DNA of 64,000 bases from positions 64,312,948 through 64,376,947 of the forward strand of contig OZ025242.1 of the NCBI GenBank assembly GCA_964019155.1, written 5' to 3'. Below the pieces are notes generated by a model. The model was not told the DNA's origin and did not search any database. It saw nothing but the letters and a program-made list of their open reading frames with translations. This stretch comes from Osedax fenrisi (lineage: Eukaryota > Annelida > Polychaeta > Sabellida > Siboglinidae). Position 1 is the first letter of the stretch. Each line of letters opens with the position of its first letter. Positions 34,136-46,849 of this stretch are shown here, piece after piece. A program made the position numbers and the translations under genes.

Positions 34136-35270
34136 TATACCATGTTTATGTTAATGGGATAATAATACCATTATAGATGTTTATATATAGCAAAAATAAA
34201 ATCATATGATGTAGTGGATCTTGTGGATTGGGTTACCCTAAGGGTATCAGTGATACCTATGTAGAAAAGTTGGTGAACTCTGTAAAATAATATAAATATT
34301 GATAAAAATAATTATAATTATTTTTATATTATATGAATAATTATTGCATTATTATAAATTTATAACATACTTGTATATATCTATATAGAATTTTGTACTA
34401 CATATAAAGCATTTTGTACTGCATATATAGTATTTGTACTGCATATTTATTAGCTATATATAAATGAAGAAATTAGGTAATTATCTACTATAGATAAAAA
34501 ATGAACCAATATTAAATAATACTTCATGCCTATCATTTAACATGGTAAATTATATTATTGCTATATTTATTGGCAGTCGTCTCCTTAAGGGTGGGAGCTC
34601 GCGTTGGCGATCAACATGTTAATTTAAGCTCTGGCTAAAACGCTAAGGATACAAAACTAATAAAGATAATGAAGTATTTTTTTGTATTTAATAGATATTA
34701 TCCTACTTCATATTATTTGTGGTTTTCTATAAATATAATTTATTTAAATTATCTAAAAAAATAGTTTAAAATAGTTTAAAATATTTTTTATTTATTTTTT
34801 ACTATAAATGAGCACGTTTATCATAATTTATTTTAATAATATAAAGTATAATACAGTATAAACCACAATATATATATAGTATTACATGTTATTCATATAC
34901 AGTAACAATTTCAGATACAAATATTAATAATCAAAGAAGTAGTAGGCTTTTACATATGCTTACTAAGTGGAAAAAGTAAAAACTAAAGAAAATGACATTC
35001 AAAGTTTTTTTTAATAAATAATCACAGAAAATATATATAAATTTACAAATATGAATTATTGAATATAAACAAGGAAAATATATATATCTATATGATTCAA
35101 ACAAACTTTTAAACTTTAAAAAGCTAATATTAAACATTAACTATGCATAGTATTGTATTAGATATTGTTTGATAATAAAACAAACTAGCGATAAATAATA
35201 ACCTTGCAGAACCGGGTCACAGTGGTACTGGGCGTTCCCGACTTGAGGAGAGTGCATACGATTTTCTATA
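34136..35270. other. AT-rich noncoding DNA
   Basis: No supported gene. There are two isolated GC-richer patches (about 34575-34620 and 35205-35260). Confidence 0.5.
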
Positions 35271-35440
35271 AAAAGTAATATTTTATTAATACAAATATTT
35301 ATTTAAACAATATTTACAATTAATTAATATATTTAAGAAATTTATACCGATTATAAAAAGTAATATTTTATTAATACAAATATTTATTTAAACAATATTT
35401 ACAATTAATTAATATATTTAAGAAATTTATACCGATTATA
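35271..35440. repeat. 85-bp tandem duplication (two copies)
   Basis: The segment starting AAAAGTAATATTTTATTAAT recurs exactly 85 bp later and is essentially identical. Both sides carry similar GC-richer patches (AATAATAACCTTGC and related), so a larger degenerate repeat may be present. Confidence 0.8.
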
Positions 35441-37491
35441 AAAAAGATAAATAATAACCTTGCCGAAACGGGTGTTTGGCCCCGGTTGAATACGAGATTC
35501 TATAAACAAATATTGTATTAATACAAAAAGTTATTTATACAATATTTACAATTAATTTATATATATTATTCACAAATGTTTACAAAATTAATAAAACGTA
35601 TATGTTAAAATTATATTTGAGACTAAAACTACTCATTATTCAAATAATATAATATATACACTTCACAAACTAAGAGGGTATCTTAATTATATTTAGAATG
35701 ATGTAAATATTTGATCAAACTTAATAGAATATATAAATATATATATTCTAATTTCAATATATACTAAATATACAACTTATATTCCATAAATACCATATAT
35801 GATTTAAACTAACTTTTAAATTTAAACTTTTTACATATATATATATATATATATAATATATACGCAATGCGCGCTCTCTTCAATTGCTGATAACATTTTG
35901 AAAACCGTTCCCAACTTGTGCATCCCCCGTTTATAACTATAATAAAATATGTTACTATAAATATTGAAACAAAGTTAATAATTAATATGTATTTGTATTA
36001 TTAATATATATTCCATAATATATTAAAACTATATACTTTTAATATTTAAATTATTAAGTTATGCGATTATTATTAAAAATTGAGTTACATTAAAATTAAT
36101 TTAATTAAATTACATTCTAATATAAATATAAATAAAATATCAATAAAGAAATTTTATTAAAATAGTTTCCAATAGATTATTAAAAAAATTTATAATTCAA
36201 AAATGTATTTATAAATTAAGGCTATAACGATGTAATTAATAAAATAATTTGAACGATAATTAAATTATATATAAATTAATCTTTAAAACTAAATTTACTT
36301 ATATTAATAATACATTTTGTAATATATAAATACATAAATATATAAATATAATAACTTAACCTTATTATGTAGGAACTTTTGTCTGAACTCATATTCGTAA
36401 ATAAGGTAAAAATGGATAAAATGGTAAATAAATAGAATAATTTACAAGTAATTTAATATACACGAGAATACAAAGAATCTAGAAATATAGGTCATGACCC
36501 TGCGTGGAGAATGAATTTAGGTATTTATTTATATTTATATAATTATTGTTGAGTACAAATCGGTACAGCTGTAATCATATGTAGCAACTAATTGTTTTAA
36601 AATTATATTTTGGTACAAAACGGTACGTCTGTACGGTGGATACTGGGGTGGATATTGAATCTGGCCGCCGCGATAATTTTCATATTTTATAGGGCGTGGC
36701 TAACTTCTCAAAGATAATTAAATATTCAAATATTCAAATATAAATGACATTTCTGTAAATATTCAAATATTATAATATTAAAACATGTAAATGAATGTAA
36801 TGAGTATTCAGATATATAGAATATATACATGTATATACTAATATATTGTATATAGTTAATTTAACATATACCATATTGCGATACGTATATATATATTATT
36901 TAAAATGTCTAAATTTAGACTTTAGAAATTAATAATCACACTTAATCAGATAAATACGGAAATATCATATAAGAATTATTCTTCGAATAAATAAACATCT
37001 ATTAAATACGCATATACACTTGAATAATAAGTATATGATAGTATATATAATTATATATGATTCATTTAACTTATATTTTACGATTATGCGTATAGATATT
37101 ATTTAAATGGCAAAATATATACATTTAATCAATATAAATACGGAGATATCGTATAAGAATAAATAAACAACTATTCAATACGTTTATAAACTTGAATATT
37201 CAATATATTACTATGAATTATATTTATAATACTTATACCTTATACTTATTACCTAGTAGGTTATTTATTAAACTTGCCTGACAATGTATTCATTTAAATT
37301 TACTAAATATAAAGTGTACAATCATAATTACAAACATAGAAATCTTGTTATGAACTAGAGGCGCCATATGTATATGACTAATGGTTTATTGATGGGTGGT
37401 GACGCGCTATCATATACAAATAAATAAATGTCATTCTATTAAAAAACATTGAATTATTTAATTATATGTTTTACTTTTATGTTTATATTTC
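35441..37491. other. AT-rich noncoding DNA
   Basis: No supported gene. Two short related phrases (about 36553 and 36613, around CGGTAC) and a GC-richer patch near 36640-36670 are the only contrasts. Confidence 0.5.
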
Positions 37492-37529
37492 CAAGACCTC
37501 CTATAACCTCGAGGTTATAGGAGGTCTTG
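37492..37529. repeat. Perfect 38-bp palindrome
   Basis: The arm CAAGACCTCCTATAACCTC is followed immediately by its exact reverse complement with no loop; the centre is CTCGAG. It is GC-richer than its surroundings. Confidence 0.85.
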
Positions 37530-37778
37530 ATATTTGTAATACATATATATAATTTGTATAGGCATATATTATATATGATATATTACATTAACATATTTAT
37601 TTTAATTACATTAATAACTTTTACTACATTTATCTTTATTTATCACATATACATAATATATATGTATTCATAACTATATAATGTACATAAGCATTTATTA
37701 TAAATATATTAAAATAAATGATATAAAAGAAGTTTATTAATTATAAAACTGAATATATATAAAACAAATAAATATTAA

Positions 37779-37779
<1 letters not shown>

Positions 37780-37821
<42 letters not shown>
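37780..37821. repeat. (CA)n microsatellite
   Basis: About 20 uninterrupted CA repeats, followed by (TA)n. Confidence 0.9.
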
Positions 37822-37830
<9 letters not shown>

Positions 37831-37998
37831 TATATATATATATTAAATTAAATAAAGTAATTACTAATATATTAATATATTACATATAAAATAAGTGAAT
37901 ATTCAATTTTATAATTATATTATTATCACGTACAATGTACGTCGTACATTGCTCGTACAATGTTCGTCGTTGATTATAGTTTACCATTTAAAGAATAT

Positions 37999-38225
37999 AT
38001 ATAGGGGAATTATGTCTTAATACGGGCCACTTTTTATGTTATTAAATAACTTTTTTATTTACAATGAGAAATTAATGAAATTTTATCACGATTTAGATAT
38101 TATAATCGTTAATAACATAATAATTTCAATTTTTGAAATACTGTTATGTATCGTCAAAAATGTCCCGGCCCGTATTGCAAACAATGATTGTAATACGGGC
38201 CAGGTGGTTTTAATACGTGCCGGGT
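37999..38225. mobile_element. Possible TAGGGGAA-family repeat (partial)
   Basis: It begins ATATAGGGGAATTATG with TAATACGGGCC soon after. At 38167-38201 there is an inverted pair GGCCCGTATT/AATACGGGCC. Elements at 43129-43346 and 45093-46178 show the same combination of a TAGGGG end and a TA(A)TACGG or similar phrase, which suggests a family of TA-inserted MITEs. The right terminus is not clear. Confidence 0.3.
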
Positions 38226-39345
38226 AAAACATCCACTAGATGGCGAAACCTATATAATTATTAAATGATATCATTATCGATTACTAATATTGAATATTAT
38301 CAATGTACTATAATGGAATACTTAATAGACAAGTGATCACATATATAATACTTCTACACCTATATGTCGTATACGATGGTATTATAATACTGTATACAGT
38401 GTATAAGTATTCGGTGAACATGTTACATTAATACAAATTATATTTATAATAAATAAATTAATATGCATATCAATGTAATGTTAAAATACATGTAAAATAT
38501 ATGTATAACAAAAATATCGATTTATATATAAATCAAACTGTAAAATCAAATGAATCAACAATTATTGCATAATAATATATTGAATTTTATGGTGAATTTT
38601 AATTGTATTATTGATTTAATTTATTTTTAATTGTAGCCTTTAGCATAGTAAATATAAAATAAAACTGTTCATTGAACTATGTGTTATAATGTGTGTCTGT
38701 ATATTTAACGGCATTGGGTATAAATTAGAATATATAATAATATATAAATTAATAATTGTACGATGAATTATTTATTTATATTATAATTATAACTTATATT
38801 ATAATTTATATTATAAAACAAACAGGTCGCTAATTGACATGAAAAGAAAAATGTATTGATACATTATAACTATTGAAAACGGTGTTATAATATATGTAAA
38901 CACTAATTTGTGCACTATTTTTTAAATCAATAATTTATTAGAAATAAGTAGTGTTCTAAAAGTACTTTTTTTGTATGTTTTATATATGTTTTTAACCTAT
39001 AATATGTTGACATATCATATACAGTATAGTATATGATATACTATACTATGTATAGTATAAATGTAGAAATCTATTTTTTAAATAAACATTTTTTTACAAT
39101 TTATTTTATTTTAAAGACCGTGAACCCATTAATTATAAATACAAACTGATTTTGTCGTTTCAACTCTAAATTTATACAAATGTTGAAGAACAATATTGAT
39201 TCTCAATTGTTTAAGAATTTAAAATATTTAAAGTATATTTAAAATATATTTAAATTATATTATAGATCTAATTATATTTTACAATGTGAAAAATAAATAT
39301 TTATATTTTTCATAATTGTTTGCAAAGTTATTGACGTTTTCCTAA
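38226..39345. other. AT-rich noncoding DNA
   Basis: No supported gene. A short palindrome of the ATACTATAC type lies near 39015-39055. Confidence 0.5.
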
Positions 39346-39392
39346 GCAACATGCACATTCATAATACCACGTATTATGAATGTGCATGTTGC
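39346..39392. repeat. Perfect 22-bp-stem hairpin next to a satellite
   Basis: The bases at 39346-39367 (GCAACATGCACATTCATAAT and AC) are exactly complementary to 39371-39392 around the loop CAC. It ends about 20 bp before the 15-bp satellite begins. Confidence 0.85.
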
Positions 39393-39413
39393 ACATAATA
39401 TTCGGTATGCACA

Positions 39414-40290
39414 TATTCAGATAGGGCTAACTCGGATAGGGGTAACTCCGATAGGGATAATTCAGATAGGGCTAACTCGGATAAGGCTAATTCAGATAGA
39501 GTAACTCCGATAGGGATAATTCAGATAGGGCTAACTCAGATAGGGCTAATTCAGATAGAGCTAACTCCGATAGGGCTAATTCAGATATGGCTAACTCAGA
39601 TAGGGCTAATTCAGATAGGACTAACTCCGTAGGGCTAACTACGATAGGGCTAACTCCGATAGGGCTAATTCAGATAGGGCTAATTCAGATAGAGCTAACT
39701 CCGATAGGGCTAATTCAGATATGGCTAACTCAGATAGGTCTAACTCAGATAGGGCTAATTCAGATAGAGCTAACTCCGATAGGGATAATTCAGATATGGG
39801 CTAACTCAGATAGGTCAAACTCAGATAGGTCAAACTCCGATAGGGCTAACTCCGATAAGGCTAATTCAGATAGGGCTAACTCAGATAGGGCTAACTACGA
39901 TAGGGCTAATTCAGATAGGACTAACTCCGATAGGGCTAATTCAGATAGGTCTAACTCCGATAGGGCTAACTCCGATAGGGCTAATTCATATAGGGCTAAC
40001 TCAGATAGGGCTAATTCAGATAGAGCTAATTCAGATAGAGCTAACTACGATAGAGCTAATTCAGATAGGGCTAACTACGATAGGGCTAATTCAGATAGAG
40101 CTAATTCCGATAGGGCTAACTATGATAGGGCTAATTCAGATAGGGCTAACTACGATAGGGCTAATTCAGATATGGGCTAACTCCGATAGGGCTAATTCAG
40201 ATAGGGCTAACTCCGATAGGGCTAATTAAGATAAGGCTAACTCAGAGAGGGCTAACTCCGATAGGGCTAATTCAGATAGGGCTAACTCCC
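39414..40290. repeat. 15-bp satellite (GATAGGGCTAACTCA type)
   Basis: Close to 58 copies of GATAGGGCTAA(C/T)TC(A/C) variants are arranged in tandem. The two main unit types (AACTCCGATAGGGCT and AATTCAGATAGGGCT) are interspersed. Because 15 is a multiple of 3, one forward frame stays open for 197 codons and spells a repeated Ala-Asn-Ser-Asp-Arg pentapeptide. Several units have 14 or 16 bases and shift the frame, so I regard the frame as a by-product. Confidence 0.9.
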
Positions 40291-40540
40291 ATTTATTATG
40301 TATATTATATTAATTTCTCAATATTTGTTTTTTATAACATAATTAATTTAAATCAAATAAATAATATATTTCTTATTTCTAAAATACTCCTAGATCATGC
40401 AATTTTTTTAATAATAACTCATAATTATCAACTATCCGCACATACACCGGGCCAAAACAGCTAGTATATATATATATATATATACATATATGGTTATATA
40501 TATACATAAATATAGTGTTATAACAATATATGATATATCT

Positions 40541-40845
40541 AAATATAGATATATTGAGTGTGTCATTAATATGTGCAAATGTGTCCATATTCGGGACAGT
40601 ACACATAATATAGACAACCTTGTTATATCAGAGTTAAACAAATTAAATTAAATTTGAAAATAGCTATTATATGTTATACCTTAATTATACATTATTATAT
40701 ATAAATAAAATTTGGAAATATTTAAATAAGAAATAATAAAGTGATGGTGATTTATTATTATATTTGTCATACTAGTACGTATTATTATGGTGTACATACT
40801 TTACCCTATATGGGTACTCTCCCCTATAGATATACCTATACTTTA
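40541..40845. mobile_element. Possible TAGGGG-family repeat
   Basis: The right part reads ACCCTATATGGGTACTCTCC and then CCTATAGATA, close to the end motif of the element at 45093-46178. The left part has GTGTCCATATTCGGGACAGT, similar to 43135-43155. The boundaries are uncertain. Confidence 0.25.
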
Positions 40846-40905
40846 TATAATATTGAGTATATTCATAATACTATTAATATTAAATGTTTTCAAATTAACA
40901 TAGGT

Positions 40906-40976
40906 ACATATATGTATAAATGTACCTATAAATGTACCTATAAATGTACCTATAAATGTACCTATAAATGTATGTA
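40906..40976. repeat. 12-bp tandem repeat
   Basis: The unit ATAAATGTACCT occurs about five times in a row. Confidence 0.85.
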
Positions 40977-42824
40977 TGGTACAAACATCAAAAAACTGTT
41001 TTTAAAAAAATCAAAAACCAACAAACCTACTTAATTGATAATGATAATAAGTTAATATTTAAATTTCATTGTATACTATATATAGTTTTAAATAAGATAA
41101 TTTTTAATTAATTTAAATTTCTTGACCTAGTTATCTTATAGAAGTAAATATATCTATCAGAACAATTTTATTATTTTGTTATATCATTTTTAGTATGTAT
41201 AATCATTACATCTTTAATACTATTTCTATTCATCCATTGAAATATGGTGCATATTATATTTTCCATGATAAATAAATTATTCAAATGCCGTTTTTAATTT
41301 GAATAACCAGTAATTATTAACAATGTTATATTATCATACTTGGTTTTTTTATAATGTTGAATATAATAATAGAAAAACGCTAATTTATTTTCACTACTCT
41401 AATACATCCATTGTAATTTGTAGTAGCCTACCAGTTTTTTTGGAATAATAAAGTTTGATATTTTCTATTACGACTTTATTTTATGTTTACATATTTTGTA
41501 ATACATCTTATATCTGGCTGGTAGGGTTTATTAACGTGTTTTATATCATTATATAAGGTATTGGTAATATTGTGACTAAAAATCAAATATTATAATGTGT
41601 ATTTTATTAATAATTGATAATAACATGAAATTGTCTACATTATTAACAAATTATTAAATTATTTTTAAAGTTGACTCAAAAAAGGGGGTCCAGCGATATC
41701 CGTACCCTCTATTTATAAATGGGGGGGAGGGTCCGGACACCTACGACTCTAGGAGCTCCTGTTCCTGCGCCCCTACATATATATACATATAATACGTACT
41801 ATTAATATATGGAAAATTGGAAATAATTTGTATAGTATACTATACTAATAATTTGTTGTAGGTTATTCATAGTAATGATTATAATTTAGTAGGATATTGA
41901 GAGATATTTATTATAAAATTCTATAATATATATTCTTTATATAATAAACATGTTAAGATAAAATATGCAATAATAATTTTCATTTTGAAACAAATAAATA
42001 ATAAGAAATAGTTATACTTCGTAAATAGATAAATCACTCTAATTTAAAAAATGATGTATACATAATAATACCCGTATATATTGTATGTATACGTATATAT
42101 ATTATATTTGTGTAGTTTTAATTAATTAAATTATTTTAAAAAAATACTTACAATTTAAATATAATTAATAAAATCAAAAAGTCAAAATAAAATAAAAGCC
42201 TAAAATAAGTTATGTTGGGCTTTTAAAAAATTATTATTATGGACTTTGGCCCATATTAACTGGGCCTTGGAATGACCAAAATTATGCTGACGTAATCAGA
42301 GATTAAGTTTTTTTATTTAACTCCGAGATATATTATAATGTTTATAGATATATCTATAACCTTTCTATAGAAAGGTTTCTACCCACATTAAGATATGTTC
42401 ACATATACCTAATAGCTTACATTTTTTGTGAAACTTTATCTAATTCTTATCATAATCAAGATAAATAATATTTAAAAATTGAGTATTATCAATAGCAGCT
42501 ACTATAGTTAGTAACTTATAGTTACCCTTATGCTATATCATATAAGTATACTTACTATAGTTCATGATGATATATATATATATACCAAACCACTGCGTCC
42601 CATCAACAATAACTTTGTATGCCTATGTTGTAACACACCTATATATAGGTATACCAAGTATACTTGTATATACACTTTTTATATAATAATATTATATTAT
42701 AAAATATAATTATATATGATCAACTATATATTAGGTATATACTCTACAAAAATGATAAATAATCATCAAAATCGTCATATAAGTCCCTACTAATGATACT
42801 CTAGATGTCTTAATACATACACCC
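40977..42824. other. AT-rich noncoding DNA
   Basis: No supported gene. A GC-richer patch at about 41683-41775 (GGGGGGAGGGTCCGGACACC and neighbours) may be a transposon end, but no partner was found. Confidence 0.5.
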
Positions 42825-43060
42825 TGTAACCAATCAGTAATCAAAGAGCATCGTGGGAACTATTCTGATTTTATAAAACTCGCGTGCTTTATAATATTAA
42901 TACCACCGATAAAGCAAAATATAAAAATGTTATTATTTAGATATATCATAGTATACTTAACTTGTATTATTAATTAATAAAATAATAATAAAAATTAATA
43001 AATTGATTACTAATTAAATTATATTAAATTATTCATAAAGTTAATTATAAATAATGTAAT
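42825..43060. repeat. Dispersed repeat, copy 1
   Basis: It matches 53540-53750 in order: CCAATCAG, ATTCTGATTTT, TCGCGTGC-like, AATACCACC(A/G)ATAAAGC, then a shared AT-rich tail. A shorter relative in inverse orientation may lie near 46290-46345. Confidence 0.55.
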
Positions 43061-43128
43061 TGTAATTTATTTGATGTGTTCATCAATAATATATAGTTAA
43101 CGTTAACTAGATACATTTATCTAGTTGT

Positions 43129-43346
43129 ATATAGGGTGTCCGTATTCGGACATGGGTACCTAATACAGACACCCTCGTTATCTATTGAATAAAAAGATTA
43201 AATTTTAAAATCACAATAATATCTATAATCATATAATATTAATAGGTAATATTGTAATTTTTGTATACAAATAATGAGTCATGAAATATTAAAACCATTT
43301 ATTGTTAAAATGTCCGTATTAGCTTATAACGTATACTTTCCCCTAC
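43129..43346. mobile_element. Possible TAGGGG-family MITE
   Basis: The left end reads TATATAGGGTGTCCGTATTC. Read inward, the right end is AGTAGGGGAAAGTATACG with CTAATACGGACA further in. The internal phrases TAATACAGACACC and TAATACGGACA match in inverted order. TA flanks are possible at both ends. Confidence 0.35.
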
Positions 43347-44407
43347 TTATAAAATGAAAAATAATATCTTATAAATTATTATATAGTTTATTACTAATAT
43401 ATAACAAAGCTATATGATATATTGGTTTAAATGCTATACATATCTATGAGTAAAATCTAATTTATATTGCATGTAATTTAATAGAGCAATGAAAACATTG
43501 TTTTATACATGTATATGCATATATGGTAATCGCGTGAAACCTAAATCTATTTCAGTGATTAAGATATTACTACTAGCAGCGCGACGCCTGAATATTAATA
43601 ACGTTTCTTAGATATATCTTAGATATATCTTAGATATATCTTAGATATAAGAAGTGCTAGCTATATCTATGTAGGATGTTATTTATTGACAATTTTTATA
43701 TAGGTTACAAATATATTTTTTAAGAAATAATATTTATATAAATGTAAGTAAAATAAATAAGTTGATATTACATAAAGTCGTCATTGATGAGTCATCACAC
43801 ATTATTTTGAGATTCTTCTCAGATTACTTCGCTATCAATATCGTATAACATATGGTATATTCATATTTACCTATTATATCAATTATGAATATTGATCAAA
43901 GTCGATATATTGATATTTTTCATTGCGTTTATTAATAATGATATTAATACGGTTCTTAATCTATTACTTGCCTTCCCTACGTGCCTTCCCTAATACCATT
44001 ACTTCGTAGTAGTCTTCCTAAAGTACACCCCTACTTCTTTATTCGATCCAAACTAATCCAATAACTATATACCTCTATTCGTATGTTGTCGTGTTATTAT
44101 TTTATTTTATATTTGTATTTATATATATAAATATATCTACATTTATTTAGGTAATATACAATGCGTATAAGATTTAAGATATGTAAGATTGTTGTTCTCA
44201 TTGAAAGACGATTATTCATTCCTTAGAGCCTAGAGAGACTCACAGAGTCGACAGATGTATACATCGAATAGTGGAAACGTTCTGTTCTACTTAGCATAGA
44301 CAAGGACATGTCCTTATTCTGGGCATCGCTGTTATGTAATATTTACGGGATAAGTGTCTGTATAATAATTAATGATTATTTAATTACCCTTGCAATGCCT
44401 ACATCTG

Positions 44408-44410
<3 letters not shown>
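43347..44410. other. AT-rich noncoding DNA with an 11-bp tandem repeat
   Basis: At about 43606-43652 the 11-mer TTAGATATATC is repeated four times. There is no supported gene elsewhere. Confidence 0.5.

Positions 44411-44448
<38 letters not shown>
44411..44448. repeat. (TA)n tract at a SINE tail
   Basis: Nearly pure TA adjoining the 3' end of the minus-strand SINE. Confidence 0.9.
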
Positions 44449-44452
<4 letters not shown>

Positions 44453-44458
44453 ATTGTT

Positions 44459-44727
44459 ATTTTGGTGGATTCCTTTCATCCCATCCATGAACTTATATGA
44501 TATTTTAACTTATAAATATTTGGCTCTAATGTCCCTTCGAAGACGCTCTCATGTTAAGACATATATGGCTTTAACGAGATCCGATCATTTATTTATACAC
44601 AATTATATAAGATCCCTTCTAAATATTATTTGAAGTCCTATTTTAATGGTCCGGACGAGACTCGAACCGTATTCGAGTATATTATATATGTGTTTGATGC
44701 CTCAGTCAACTGAACCACATAGGCAAT
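44459..44727 (-). mobile_element. tRNA-derived SINE, copy 1
   Basis: On the minus strand the head begins ATTGCCTATGTGGTTCAGTT (A box, about 44701-44720). It continues to GGTTCGAGTCTC (B box, 44657-44668), spaced as in a tRNA gene, then a non-tRNA body ending next to (TA)n. The A and B boxes would make it transcribed by RNA polymerase III. The body shares AAATAAATGATCGG, CTCGTTAAA, TTCGAAGGGA and ATTAGAGCCA-like phrases with the copy at 58286-58613. Confidence 0.75.
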
Positions 44728-44924
44728 TTTATATTTATTGAATCTCATATATATATATTGAATAAAATACAAATAGCGGATACAAATGGACTCCTCAAGA
44801 AGTCATAGACTTGTACATGTTATAACAAACTGTGAGGGGCCCGGACAATATAATACAAATAGTAACATTTTTTTTATTGTGTTTTGATTTATTGTTTATT
44901 AAGTTCTTGATAAACACAAGAGAA

Positions 44925-44989
44925 AAACAAGAACTGCCTGGAGTCGAATCCGGGACCTCTGGCATACTAGATTTCGGTTTTCCCACTGA

Positions 44990-44994
<5 letters not shown>
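44925..44994 (-). mobile_element. tRNA-like SINE head, second family
   Basis: The minus strand reads TGGCTCAGTGGG (A box, 44982-44993) and GGATTCGACTCC (B box, 44940-44951). The tRNA-like region differs from the other two SINEs, and the end is fused to (TA)n. It could be an old tRNA pseudogene instead. Confidence 0.5.
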
Positions 44995-45076
<82 letters not shown>

Positions 45077-45095
45077 TATATATAATATATATATA
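44995..45095. repeat. (TA)n tract with internal palindromes
   Basis: About 100 bp of TA repeats interrupted twice by the same TATTATATTATATATAATA phrase. Confidence 0.85.
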
Positions 45096-46102
45096 TAGGG
45101 GAATGTGACATTCCGAATGTCCCATATTACCGACCCCCTCATTATACTGAATCCATCTCGTATCTCAGTAATTATAAGATATATCAACAAATTATAAATA
45201 CATGAACTGTTAGTAATTTAATGGTAAATATGAATAAGTATTTTGTTTACAAAAATATTCAATTCTACAATTGTTATTTGATAAAATGTACTATTCTCGT
45301 TTTACTTTTTAAATATTTGAATAAAAACTTTTTTAAATCTCTGTAAATAATTTATTAATTAAAATAAAACGTAATACTGTGCATAATATTGTAGATCAAT
45401 TAATGTTATAGATATTATTAAAATATTACAATGTGAATAAGTATTAACCATGATATATTAATTATAGTAACCCATATGATTTTCCTAATACCGACCCCCT
45501 AAATTACCCTAATCCTAACCGATCCCATGTGATTTATAATATCCAACCAAATAGATAATTTTGTTACTTTGAAATTATTTATAATTTGTGTTTGTATCAT
45601 TTTAACCTGTCAACCGTATATTTGCAAAGTGTAAATAATACTATACATTTATTCTTTAATATATGTATATGTACTAGAGTTATATTCATATTGAGTTAAT
45701 TTAAAGTTTAATATAGAAATATAAAGTACAATTATTAATTTATTATGAATATTAAAACTTAAATTCAATGACATATATATTTCGTACGTTTTTTAATTCA
45801 TTATATATATTTATGTCTGCTATTTTGATTGGATATTATAATATTACTATTATTTCTACCACGAGTATTTAGGGGGTCGGTAATAGGGGAAGTGGTCGGT
45901 ATTAGAAACATGTATCCAATTACCTACCTCCCGGATTATTATTACCAATATAATTAGAAAATTTAAAATAGTAAAATTATTTATTATGATAATATTATCC
46001 TATTTACAAAATTTCAAATAAATATATTGAATATTGAATAAGATATTATAAATAGTCATTTAAGGGTCGGTAATATATTACCACTATATATATATATATA
46101 GT

Positions 46103-46150
<48 letters not shown>

Positions 46151-46178
46151 CCCTATAGGGGACTTTCCCCTATATACA
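45093..46178. mobile_element. TAGGGGAA-ended repeat element
   Basis: The left end reads TATATAGGGGAATGTG, and the right end, read inward, TATATAGGGGAAAGTC. Just inside are inverted copies of TATTACCGACCCCCT and AGGGGGTCGGTAATA (45113-45138 and 45870-45887). Single copies of the phrase also appear at 45488 and 46067. No transposase is present. It appears to be a non-autonomous element inserted at TA, much expanded by (TA)n near the right end. Confidence 0.4.
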
Positions 46179-46522
46179 TGTGTGTATATATATACCGAGT
46201 TAAGTTAACACATTTACACACATCAGTTAACACTGCTAACTGATTTAATTGAATCATCGAAATCTGCGGGTTATACTGCCGAATCACGGTGCTCTCTGAT
46301 TGGCTATTTAGTATGCGGAGAAACGCGCGAGTTTTAAATTCCTTACATTTTGATCTTTACTACGTGCGAACCGACGTTGGGAATTATGAATTATGTTTAT
46401 CGTGGCCCAGTTATCCGAATACCTACACATTATTATCTAGTAGATACTTTCTATAGATAGTATATCATGATTTGGTATACCATGATTATTTATGTGTATT
46501 ATATTGATCTACCATGAACATG

Positions 46523-46581
<59 letters not shown>

Positions 46582-46849
46582 TAGGGTGGGTGGCCGGCGT
46601 TGCCCGTGAGACTATTTTAGGTGTGGGTGTAATGGGTTAGTTGAGACTATTGGGTCTTTTTTAGATTTTTATAAAATGTTTTCTAGCAGTCAGTGGGCCG
46701 TTATTTATCTATTTTTTATTATAATGAAAAAAAACAATGATAATTTCATAATGTATTTATTAAAACAAAACTTTAACTACTTTGGTCTACTATTACTAAT
46801 GAGTAAAAGTATTTAACCCAACCTAACCACAACTGTGAAAATATACTTT
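46179..46849. other. Noncoding spacer with (TA)n at 46525-46580
   Basis: No gene. A GC-richer stretch just right of the TA tract (46581-46700) leads into the minisatellite. Confidence 0.5.

Noticed and set aside
37780..37821. CRISPR-like or regulatory repeat
   Set aside because: Plain CA microsatellite without spacers.
39587..40180. 197-codon open frame of Ala-Asn-Ser-Asp-Arg repeats as a gene
   Set aside because: It is produced by a 15-bp satellite whose period is a multiple of three; unit-length errors shift the frame and there is no non-repeat domain.
44925..44994. Functional tRNA gene
   Set aside because: A and B boxes are present, but the acceptor and anticodon stems do not pair convincingly and the end is fused to (TA)n.
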